Source: Chloroflexota bacterium (GTDB lineage: Bacteria; Chloroflexota; Anaerolineae; DTPP01). Taken from it: a DNA stretch of 5,619 nt. The number at the start of each line of letters is the position of its first letter. Positions within the stretch are counted from its first letter, which is position 1. The position numbers were made by a program, and so were the translations under genes. The stretch spans positions 1 to 5,619 of the forward strand of contig JAAYZY010000084.1 of the NCBI GenBank assembly GCA_012514615.1. The letters run 5' to 3'. Below are positions 1 through 5,443 of this stretch, in pieces. The notes beneath the pieces are model-generated. The model had not been told where the DNA came from. It saw nothing but the letters and a program-made list of their open reading frames with translations, and searched no databases.

Positions 1-1521
1 GATCTGGGGGCTGCCCCCGACTTCCGGTGTGCTGCTGCTGATGCGCACCCGCCCGATGTTGGCGCCGTAGCTCAAAGCCGAGCGGTCCACCGTGACGCCG
101 AGAGCTTGTGAGGCCTGTGCAGCCACCGTGCCTGCTGTAGGCGGCACCAGCCGCACATACTTAGCCCCGCCGGTGACAGCGGCTTGCCAGTCCAGGGGCA
201 TGGCGTCGGAGACGTTGCCGATGGTCAGGCGCTGCGGCTCCACGGGGTGAAGGTCGTCGATGAGGAACGAGAGCTCCACAGGGCCGACCTGGAGGAGCGG
301 CGGGTCGGCGAGGCGTAGCGCCGCGGCGGCGTTGATGCGGCCGTAGCCCAAGTAGTCGTTGCGCCCGCTGAAGTAGGGCACCAGGCCCACCTTGTCCGCG
401 CTGTCACGGATGAGCGCCCAGACCTCAGCCGAGCTCAGGCCGGGCTTCACCGACCAGAGCAGCCCGGCCAACCCCGAAACCATGGGGGTGGCCATGGAAG
501 TGCCGTAGGCGTAGGCGTAGCCTGAGGCCCGCCAGGTGCTGAAGACCGGTACGCTGGCGGTCCCGCCTGGTGCGGCAATATCCACCGACGGCCCGAAGTT
601 GGAGTAGGCGGCGCGCTGGTCCAGGTAGTCGGTTGCAGCCACGGCGATCACCTCGGGGTAGATCGCCGGGTACAGCACGCTGGCCCCCTGGTTGCCGGTG
701 GCAGCGAAGATCAGGCAGCCCAGCCCGATGGCATAGCTCACCGCGCCTTGCAGTAGGGGCGAATCACTGGGGCCGCCCAGGCTCAGGTTCAGGATGCGCG
801 CCCCCTGGTTGGCCGCGTAGTAGATGGAGTTGATCATGTTGTAGTAGGTGCCGTTGCCGTTGGCGTCCAGCACTTTGAGCGGCAGCAGGCGCGCCCCCCA
901 GTTCATCCCCGCCACGCCGATGCCGTTGTTGGTCATGGCTGCGGCAATCCCCGCGGCGTGGGTGCCGTGGCCGTTGTCGTCTCGGGGGTCGTAGTCGCTG
1001 TTGACGAAGTCATACCCCGGCAAGACCTTCGCCGCCAGGTCGGGGTGATCGGGGTCCACGCCGGTGTCGATGACCGCGATGACGACCCCGCTGCCGCCAG
1101 TCGCCACGTCCCAGGCCGCGGCCGCGTTCACCGCCATCATGTTCCACTGGTAGGGCCAGTAGATGTCGTTGGGGATGACGGCCATCTGGGTGCGGTAGTT
1201 GGGCTCGGCGTAGGCCACGCGAGGGTCGGCCGCCAGCGCTTGGGCCGTCGCCTCTTCGCTGCCCGGCGGCACCGCCAGGAGGGCCAGGCCCGGCCCGGCC
1301 CCTTCTTCCAGCACGACAGCGCCCTGCTCAGCCAGGAGCGACGCCTCTGCCGCGCCCACCACGCCTTCTTGCCACTGGATGATCAGCTCGCCGGGGATGT
1401 AGGGCGGCAGGCTGGCCTCCTGCCCCCAAGCCGGAGCGGCCGGCAGGCAGCACAAGACCACCAGCCAGGCCGCCAGCAGCCAACGAAGCGGCCACGCCCG
1501 CCCTGTTTGCCACTTGCTCAT
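1..1521 (-). CDS. Secreted subtilisin-like serine protease (S8 family), C-terminus beyond left edge
   Basis: Exported endopeptidase of the subtilase family. The reading frame is open for 507 codons to the window edge, with no stop or frameshift. Residues 1-34 form a signal peptide: basic start, hydrophobic core around 14-27, then an Ala-rich AAPAWGQ cleavage region. Residues ~40-110 look like an inhibitory propeptide, from YIPGELIIQW to VAYAEPNYR. The catalytic domain spans ~125-405 with the full triad: Asp152 in AVIDTGVD, His185 in NGHGTHAAG, Ser342 in GTSMATP. The oxyanion Asn277 is in AATGNQG. Residues ~410-500 form a beta-rich segment resembling BACON-type repeats (PLDWQAAV, then YGANIGRVRISSS), probably a binding or anchoring module. 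An AAGGTGG site lies 7 nt before the chosen ATG. An in-frame ATG 7 codons upstream (1542) is possible but would place that site inside the gene. It follows the phosphohydrolase gene by 57 bp and may be co-transcribed with it. The family call is secure; the substrate is unknown. Confidence 0.95.
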   Translation of the reverse strand, partial: MSKWQTGRAWPLRWLLAAWLVVLCCLPAAPAWGQEASLPPYIPGELIIQWQEGVVGAAEASLLAEQGAVVLEEGAGPGLALLAVPPGSEEATAQALAADPRVAYAEPNYRTQMAVIPNDIYWPYQWNMMAVNAAAAWDVATGGSGVVIAVIDTGVDPDHPDLAAKVLPGYDFVNSDYDPRDDNGHGTHAAGIAAAMTNNGIGVAGMNWGARLLPLKVLDANGNGTYYNMINSIYYAANQGARILNLSLGGPSDSPLLQGAVSYAIGLGCLIFAATGNQGASVLYPAIYPEVIAVAATDYLDQRAAYSNFGPSVDIAAPGGTASVPVFSTWRASGYAYAYGTSMATPMVSGLAGLLWSVKPGLSSAEVWALIRDSADKVGLVPYFSGRNDYLGYGRINAAAALRLADPPLLQVGPVELSFLIDDLHPVEPQRLTIGNVSDAMPLDWQAAVTGGAKYVRLVPPTAGTVAAQASQALGVTVDRSALSYGANIGRVRISSSTPEVGGSPQI

Positions 1522-1528
1522 GGGGATT

Positions 1529-1535
1529 CCACCTT
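1529..1535 (-). promoter_or_regulatory. Ribosome binding site of the protease gene
   Basis: Read on the minus strand this is AAGGTGG, one mismatch from AAGGAGG, ending 7 nt before the ATG at 1521. It favours that start over the in-frame ATG at 1542. Confidence 0.6.
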
Positions 1536-1578
1536 CTTCCATGTCGACACGGACTACACCGTTCTCCCTGCTACTCAC

Positions 1579-3399
1579 TTATGAGACGTCCGAACCGTTC
1601 GTTAGGTTTCCCCAAAACGCCTCTTTCAAGGGCTGCCCATCCATCTCGGCGGGCGACGGCAGCCCCAAGCCTGCCAGAAAAGTGGGCGCCAGGTCGGCCA
1701 GGGTGGGGCGGGTCAGGGCAGCCCCAGCCCGCACCGCTGGGCCAGCCGCCAGCAGCGTACCGGCCACCCGCTCCGGGCGGTACGGCCCCTCGTGGCCGGC
1801 AGCCCACAGCCCGCGTCGAGGCTGCACCGTGGGTCCGTCCGGCGAGACCTGCCCCAGCATGTCGGCGCGGTCCAGGCCGTAACCGGGCTGCAGGGCCAGG
1901 GCCAGGTCCGGCAAGCGTTCCAGGGCCGGGCCGCGCCCCACCTCCTCCCGCGGCCACACCGCCTCCACCACCGCCTGGCCGCCGTCCGGGTCGCGCCAGG
2001 CCAGCAGCTCTTGGGCCAGGCGTCGGCGCAGCGCTTCGTAGGGGTCGCCGGGCGGCGTCACCCCCAGCGGCTCCCGCCCCTGCACGTTGAGGAAGACGCC
2101 GCTGTGGCCGATGCTGGCTGCTTGGGTGCGGGCCCAGTCGATGGCGGCTCGCCCGCCGGGCCCCTCCCGCAGGGCCAGGTAGCCGTGCTGGTGCAGCCAA
2201 CCGTTCAGCGCCACCCGCGCCCGCAGCGGCTGGATCCCGTGGTCGCTGACCAAGCAGAAGGTCACCCCGGGGTCCAGTGCGGCCGCCAGGTCGGCGGCCA
2301 GGGCGTCCAGCCAGCGGTAGGCACCGCGCACCGCCGGGCCCGGGTCCTCTGCGCTGCCCCCCCAGAGGAGGTGCTGCACTGCGTCCAACGTGAAGAGATG
2401 GCCCACAGCCAGGTCCCAGTCGCTCTGGGCGGCCAAGCGGCGCAGGGCTTGGGCGCGCTGCTCCCAGGTGCGCCAGGCGTCGGCCGCGAACTGCTCTCGA
2501 TCCAGGATGCCGGCCTGCAAGCCGTTGCCGTCGTAGGCCAGGCCGAGGGTGGCATAGGCACCGATCCAATCGGCCACCTGGGCGGCGAACTCCGGCGGCT
2601 GGCTCAGGGCGAAGGGCGTCTGTCCGGGCGGGTGCTGTACCGCCGTGCGGTAGAGCTCCACCGGTTCTCGCTGCTGCCAGCAGAAGCGGCACATGGCCGC
2701 CGCGCCCCGCAGCGTGAAGGGCAGCCAGTCGCTCCAGCCGCCCGGCTCCAGCTCCGCCTGAGCCTCGCCCACCTGCAGGCGCAGGCGACCGCCGGCGGCC
2801 TGCAGATGCAGGGTCGGGTCGCCCGGCTGAGGCGGCAAGGCCAAGGGGGCCTGCCAGCCCCCCTCGCTCTGCGGCGTCAGGGGAACGACCAGGCGGCGGT
2901 CGGCGGCGGCCCCGGCGCGGCCGAGGCCGGCCTCGGCCGCGTAGAGGGCCGATGTGCCCAGGGTACCCAAGGCATCGGGCACGCCCAGGCCGGCCAGGGA
3001 ACCGCCGTGGGTCGGCTCCGGCGGGAAGGTGCCCGGCACCCAGAGGAAGTAGCCGACTCGCCCCCTGGCCTGCAGCAGGGCCGGCAACCCCGGTTGCAGG
3101 CAGCGGCTGACGTAGCGCGGCGGCGAGCCCGCCTGCGCCTGGTAGAGCCCCAACGCCAGGCGATACTGCCGCGGCTCGCGGATGACGAAATCGACCACGC
3201 CGTGGCGGGCCGGCCCGCACCCGGTGAGGAAGGTCGTCCAGGCCACCGGCGACACGGCAGGCAGGGTGGTGCCCAGGGCGCTGAACACGCCGTCGGCCGC
3301 CAGCCGGGTCAGGGTAGGGCATGCGCCCTCGGCCATGAAGCGGCGCAGCAGGCGCGGGTCGGCGCCATCGGCTGCCAGCACAAAGAAACGTTGCCTCAT
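1579..3399 (-). CDS. AlkP-superfamily phosphohydrolase/phosphodiesterase (COG3379-like)
   Basis: Predicted two-metal hydrolase of the alkaline phosphatase/nucleotide pyrophosphatase superfamily, 606 aa, probably cytoplasmic because no signal peptide is seen. Visible active-site set: Asp11 in VLAADGAD, the nucleophile Thr55 (or Thr56) in SPVAWTTFLTG, Asp339 and His343 in TLDAVQHLLW, Asp386-His387 in LVSDHGIQP, and His536 in AAGHEGPY. The C-terminus has the family ending LADLAPTFLAGLGLP then MDGQPL. Residues ~150-290 are a family-specific insertion without a recognised motif; it holds a CxxC (Cys237, Cys240). The frame stays open for 73 more codons upstream, but the start at 3399 is preferred: the family motif begins right after it, and a TGGTACAAT promoter element ends 6 nt before it. 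The stop is TAA. The natural substrate is unknown; phosphodiester, phosphomonoester or sulfate ester cannot be separated from sequence. A 639-codon antisense frame over this gene is a G+C-bias artefact. Confidence 0.92.
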   Translation of the reverse strand: MRQRFFVLAADGADPRLLRRFMAEGACPTLTRLAADGVFSALGTTLPAVSPVAWTTFLTGCGPARHGVVDFVIREPRQYRLALGLYQAQAGSPPRYVSRCLQPGLPALLQARGRVGYFLWVPGTFPPEPTHGGSLAGLGVPDALGTLGTSALYAAEAGLGRAGAAADRRLVVPLTPQSEGGWQAPLALPPQPGDPTLHLQAAGGRLRLQVGEAQAELEPGGWSDWLPFTLRGAAAMCRFCWQQREPVELYRTAVQHPPGQTPFALSQPPEFAAQVADWIGAYATLGLAYDGNGLQAGILDREQFAADAWRTWEQRAQALRRLAAQSDWDLAVGHLFTLDAVQHLLWGGSAEDPGPAVRGAYRWLDALAADLAAALDPGVTFCLVSDHGIQPLRARVALNGWLHQHGYLALREGPGGRAAIDWARTQAASIGHSGVFLNVQGREPLGVTPPGDPYEALRRRLAQELLAWRDPDGGQAVVEAVWPREEVGRGPALERLPDLALALQPGYGLDRADMLGQVSPDGPTVQPRRGLWAAGHEGPYRPERVAGTLLAAGPAVRAGAALTRPTLADLAPTFLAGLGLPSPAEMDGQPLKEAFWGNLTNGSDVS

Positions 3400-3405
3400 G
3401 GGGCC

Positions 3406-3414
3406 ATTGTACCA
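3406..3414 (-). promoter_or_regulatory. Extended -10 promoter for a leaderless phosphohydrolase transcript
   Basis: On the minus strand this reads TGGTACAAT, that is a TGn extension followed by TACAAT (5 of 6 consensus bases). The hexamer ends 6 nt before the ATG at 3399, so the usual start point 7 nt downstream would be the A of the ATG itself. There is no good -35 hexamer at the expected distance and no Shine-Dalgarno sequence. Both fit an extended -10 promoter driving a leaderless mRNA. The element is seen in the sequence; its function is inferred. Confidence 0.6.
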
Positions 3415-3441
3415 CAAGGGGCAGAACTGGGGCGCCGCGAC

Positions 3442-3471
3442 TTGCCACATGACAGAAGAGTGCGATATAAT
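3442..3471 (+). promoter_or_regulatory. Sigma-70-type promoter of the redox gene cluster
   Basis: TTGCCA (3442-3447, 5/6 to TTGACA), an 18-bp spacer, then a perfect TATAAT (3466-3471). Transcription would start near 3478, giving a leader of about 90 nt before the first diiron gene. The leader shows no clear riboswitch or strong hairpin; the only symmetry seen is the short palindrome GCTCGAGC (3491-3498). No recognisable PerR or Fur operator was found. Confidence 0.75.
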
Positions 3472-3554
3472 GCTATGCAAGACGCCGAAGGCTCGAGCGA
3501 GGAGACCCTGCCCGCGCCTGACCCTGGAATCGTCCAACCGCACGCAAACCATAC

Positions 3555-3560
3555 AGGAGG
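3555..3560 (+). promoter_or_regulatory. Ribosome binding site of the first diiron gene
   Basis: Perfect AGGAGG 8 nt before the ATG at 3569. It fixes that start, although the same frame is open back to 3182 through the divergent promoter region. Confidence 0.85.
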
Positions 3561-3568
3561 GACTGCAC

Positions 3569-4075
3569 ATGGCGGCAACGGAAAACCAAGAGGCGATCAT
3601 CGCCCTCCAGCGAGCCATCGACCTAGAGAAGAAGGGGCAGAAGTTCTACAACCAGGCGGCCAAGCAGAGCGCCAACCGCAAAGGCAGCGAGACGTTCCGC
3701 TCCCTAGCTGAAGACGAGGTGATGCACGAGCGGGTGCTGACGCGCCAGTTGGATCGCCTGACCCAGGGCCAGGGGTACGCGGCCGTGGAAGGGGCCGACC
3801 AGGTGCTGGAGCCCCTGCCGCTGCGGCTGTTCCCGGCAGACGATACCGCCTTCCGCAAGGCGGTGCGCCCGGAAGACAGCGACCTGGACGCGCTGATCTT
3901 CGCCCTGCAGATCGAAAACGACAGCTACAGCCTCTACCGCAGCATGGCTGGCAGCACCAACGACCCCACCGGCAAGCGGTTCTACGAGTACCTGGCCGAC
4001 TTCGAGCGTGGCCACTTCAACCTGCTGATGACCAACTACGAGTACCTTTCGACCACCGGGCATTGGTCGGAATAG
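3569..4075 (+). CDS. Rubrerythrin-like ferritin-fold diiron protein, no rubredoxin domain (copy 1)
   Basis: A 168-aa four-helix-bundle protein of the ferritin-like/rubrerythrin group (COG1633-type), expected in the cytoplasm. Family members bind a carboxylate-bridged di-iron site and usually reduce hydrogen peroxide or act in iron and oxidative-stress handling. The expected ligands are all present: Glu20 in helix 1 (IDLEKKGQKFY), Glu50 and His53 in helix 2 (DEVMHE), Glu116 in helix 3 (LQIENDSYSLY), Glu146 and His149 in helix 4 (ADFERGHF). A linker of about 45 residues joins the two helix pairs. No CxxC pairs are present (the protein has no Cys), so the C-terminal rubredoxin module of classical rubrerythrin is missing and the protein ends soon after helix 4 (STTGHWSE). 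It is the first gene after the TTGCCA/TATAAT promoter, and the paralogue follows after 34 bp. Fold and metal site are well supported; peroxidase activity is inferred. Confidence 0.92.
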   Translation: MAATENQEAIIALQRAIDLEKKGQKFYNQAAKQSANRKGSETFRSLAEDEVMHERVLTRQLDRLTQGQGYAAVEGADQVLEPLPLRLFPADDTAFRKAVRPEDSDLDALIFALQIENDSYSLYRSMAGSTNDPTGKRFYEYLADFERGHFNLLMTNYEYLSTTGHWSE

Positions 4076-4109
4076 GTCGCCCGCCTGGGCTGGCAGAGGA
4101 AGGGACGAC

Positions 4110-4625
4110 ATGGACGCCAAGGAGATGGCCCTGGCAGCCCTGCGGGTGGCCCTGGCCACCGAGCGGCAGGGCCGGCAGTTCTACCTGGAGGCGGCGGCCA
4201 AGACCAGCGACCCCTGGGGCCAGGAGCTGTTCACGCTGCTGGCCGGCGATGAGGTGATCCACGAGCAGATGCTCATGGCGCGCCTGGAGTCTTTGGAGCG
4301 TTCAGGCAGTTGGAGCGCTCCGGCAGAGGCCCCAGCTCGCCACCCTCTGCCAGCCGCTGGGCTTCCCATCTTCTCCCGCGAGCGGGTGAGCCAGCACGTC
4401 AACGACTACACCTACGAGCTCTCGGCGCTGCGCCTGGCCTACCTCATCGAGATCGATGCGGTGGCCTTCTACCGCCGCGCCGCCGCAGAGACCGCCAACC
4501 CGCTGGGCCGAGCCATGTTCGAAGAGCTGGCGGAGATGGAGCGCGAACACCAGCGCGTGCTGGAGGGCGAATACCGTTTCCTGGCCGACCAGTTCAAAGA
4601 CCAGATGGGCTTCGCCCCGTTCTGA
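4110..4625 (+). CDS. Rubrerythrin-like ferritin-fold diiron protein, no rubredoxin domain (copy 2)
   Basis: Paralogue of the preceding gene, 171 aa, with the same four-helix layout. Metal ligands: Glu18 (LATERQGRQFY), Glu48 and His51 (GDEVIHE), Glu114 (LIEIDAVAFY), Glu144 and His147 (AEMEREHQ). Distances between successive helix glutamates are 30, 66 and 30 residues, exactly as in copy 1, which supports an origin by tandem duplication. The sequence has clearly diverged, most of all in the linker (~60-100), which is rich in Ala and Pro and carries a 17-bp DNA tandem repeat. There are no cysteines and hence no rubredoxin domain. A GAGGA ribosome site ends 9 nt before the ATG. The two proteins may form a heteromer, since bundles of this type are usually dimers or larger (inference). 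The likely role is peroxide or oxygen detoxification, with electrons from a separate donor. Confidence 0.9.
   Translation: MDAKEMALAALRVALATERQGRQFYLEAAAKTSDPWGQELFTLLAGDEVIHEQMLMARLESLERSGSWSAPAEAPARHPLPAAGLPIFSRERVSQHVNDYTYELSALRLAYLIEIDAVAFYRRAAAETANPLGRAMFEELAEMEREHQRVLEGEYRFLADQFKDQMGFAPF
4293..4326 (+). repeat. Imperfect 17-bp tandem duplication in the linker of diiron copy 2
   Basis: Units 4293-4309 and 4310-4326 both begin TTGGAGCG and end GGCAG, with 15 of 17 bases identical (differences at the 9th and 12th base). As 17 is not a multiple of three, the two copies are read in different frames: LERSGS, then WSAPAE. The repeat lies between the helix pairs, away from the metal ligands. 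Confidence 0.8.
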
Positions 4626-4643
4626 ATCGGTGCAGGAAGCGCC

Positions 4644-4663
4644 CAGGGGCCCCACCGCCCCTG
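4644..4663 (+). other. Intercistronic hairpin between diiron copy 2 and the glutaredoxin gene
   Basis: CAGGGGC, a 6-nt loop CCCACC, then GCCCCTG: a perfect 7-bp G+C-rich stem. No T-run follows, so it is not a typical intrinsic terminator. It ends 6 nt before the GGGAGG ribosome site of the glutaredoxin gene. It could partly attenuate transcription or protect the upstream mRNA end. The structure is visible; the function is inferred. Confidence 0.45.
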
Positions 4664-4669
4664 CGGCAC

Positions 4670-4675
4670 GGGAGG
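4670..4675 (+). promoter_or_regulatory. Ribosome binding site of the glutaredoxin-like gene
   Basis: GGGAGG 8 nt before the ATG at 4684; it supports that start over the same frame's opening further upstream inside the diiron gene. Confidence 0.75.
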
Positions 4676-4683
4676 CATTCGCC

Positions 4684-4935
4684 ATGAAGAAAGTGAAGAT
4701 GTTCGCCCTAAGCACCTGCGGCTGGTGCCGCAAGACCAAGAAGTTCCTGGACGAGCACCAGATCGCCTATGAGTTCGAAGATGTGGACCTGCTAACCGGC
4801 CCAGAGCGGGCCCGAGCCCTGCAGGAACTGACGCAGTGGAACCCCAACCGCAACTTCCCCACCGTGGTAGTAGATGACAAGGACGTGGTCGTTGGCTTCG
4901 ACGAAGACCGCCTGAAGGAGGTACTGGGGCTGTGA
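4684..4935 (+). CDS. Glutaredoxin-like thiol-disulfide oxidoreductase (CGWC)
   Basis: An 83-aa single-domain thioredoxin-fold protein of glutaredoxin/NrdH size, cytoplasmic. The dithiol active site is Cys12-Gly-Trp-Cys15, after the first strand (KVKMFALSTC). The cis-proline is Pro59 in NFPTVVVDD, and the C-terminal helix follows (DEDRLKEVLGL). The charged KxxKKFLDEH helix after the active site is typical. The usual glutathione-binding Gly-Gly before the last helix is replaced by VVGFDED, so reduction by glutathione is doubtful. The FTR-like protein encoded immediately downstream, with a 4-bp gene overlap, is the natural candidate reductase (inference). Targets could include peroxiredoxins, ribonucleotide reductase or oxidised cluster proteins, but none is shown here. 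The fold and the CGWC site are secure; the partner is inferred. Confidence 0.92.
   Translation: MKKVKMFALSTCGWCRKTKKFLDEHQIAYEFEDVDLLTGPERARALQELTQWNPNRNFPTVVVDDKDVVVGFDEDRLKEVLGL
4915..4922 (+). promoter_or_regulatory. Ribosome binding site of the FTR-rubredoxin gene, inside the glutaredoxin gene
   Basis: AAGGAGGT, a perfect Shine-Dalgarno sequence, 9 nt before the GTG at 4932. It is encoded by the last codons of the glutaredoxin gene (Lys-Glu-Val) and is the main evidence for the GTG start and for translational coupling. Confidence 0.85.
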
Positions 4936-5435
4936 GCGGGCATTCGGAACAGGCGCGCCGGCTCCGGGAGCGGCTGAAGCGAGAGGCTGAAGCCGCCGGC
5001 TACTTCATCAACCCCGACACCGATTTCGTGCTGGACCTGATGCAGGGGCTGCTGACCAACGAAGCGCGCTTGGGCTACTGGGCCTGCCCGTGCCGCCTGG
5101 CCGACGGGGTCCGGGAAAACGACCTGGATATCATCTGCCCTTGCGATTACCGCGACCCCGACCTGGAAGAGTACGGGGCCTGCTACTGCGCGCTCTACGT
5201 CTCCGAGGCCATCGCCCTGGGCCAGGCCAAGGCGCGTTCGGTACCCGAGCGGCGGGGCAGCCGCCCCCAGGCCGCCCCGGCGGAGCGGCACGCAGAAGAG
5301 CTGGTGGGCTTCACGGCGGCCGGGCTGCCGGTGTGGCGCTGCAAAGTCTGCGGCTACCTGTGCGCCCGCCCGCAGCCTCCGCTGAAGTGCCCCATCTGCA
5401 AGGCCGACAAAGACCGCTTCGAGCGTTTCCCATGA
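4932..5435 (+). CDS. Ferredoxin:thioredoxin reductase catalytic-domain protein fused to a rubredoxin-like domain
   Basis: A 167-aa protein. Residues ~5-100 match the FTR catalytic (beta) subunit: an N-terminal helical part (GYFINPDTDFVLDLMQGLL), then Cys52-Pro-Cys54, Cys69-Pro-Cys71 and Cys84-Tyr-Cys86. In the FTR family four of these six cysteines bind a [4Fe-4S] cluster and two form the redox disulfide that reduces a thioredoxin-type partner with ferredoxin electrons. Gaps between the pairs are 14 and 12 residues, against 16 and 8 in the plant/cyanobacterial enzyme. After a linker rich in Arg, Pro and Ala (~101-120), residues ~124-167 form a rubredoxin-like Fe(Cys)4 module: Cys137-KV-Cys140-GY and Cys153-PI-Cys156, then ADKDRFERF. 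The short 12-residue gap and this ending are as in the C-terminal domain of rubrerythrin. The GTG start overlaps the glutaredoxin stop by 4 bp and has a perfect ribosome site. There is no separate FTR variable subunit in the window. Domain calls are secure; partners are inferred. Confidence 0.93.
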   Translation: MSGHSEQARRLRERLKREAEAAGYFINPDTDFVLDLMQGLLTNEARLGYWACPCRLADGVRENDLDIICPCDYRDPDLEEYGACYCALYVSEAIALGQAKARSVPERRGSRPQAAPAERHAEELVGFTAAGLPVWRCKVCGYLCARPQPPLKCPICKADKDRFERFP

Positions 5436-5443
5436 TCTGACGG

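Noticed and set aside
505..524. Short 6-bp tandem repeat (GTAGGC units) in the protease gene
   Set aside because: It encodes the alternating Tyr-Ala residues just before GTSMATP in the subtilase core and needs no further explanation.
958..1584. Plus-strand open frame (208 codons) opposite the protease N-terminal part
   Set aside because: It is His/Arg/Val/Gly-rich and antisense to the signal peptide, propeptide and Asp/His catalytic motifs of the protease.
1571..3448. Second minus-strand frame (625 codons) over the phosphohydrolase
   Set aside because: It overlaps the motif-bearing frame throughout, and its translation is Pro/Gly/Arg-rich with no family motif.
3182..3568. Upstream extension of the first diiron gene
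   Set aside because: It would cross the divergent promoters and the start of the opposite gene; AGGAGG before 3569 and family length support the shorter start.
3478..3568. Possible riboswitch or regulatory RNA in the ~90-nt leader of the redox cluster
   Set aside because: I found no stable multi-stem structure and no known aptamer motif, only the short palindrome GCTCGAGC.
3400..3618. Upstream extension of the phosphohydrolase by 73 codons
   Set aside because: The extra residues have no family similarity and cover the rightward promoter; the AlkP motif begins directly after Met at 3399.
1792..3711. Very long plus-strand open frame (639 codons) antisense to the phosphohydrolase
   Set aside because: Composition is low-complexity Arg/Gly/Ala/Gln without any domain, it runs across the divergent promoter region into the diiron gene, and the opposite strand has a full set of AlkP active-site motifs. 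It is a G+C codon-bias shadow.
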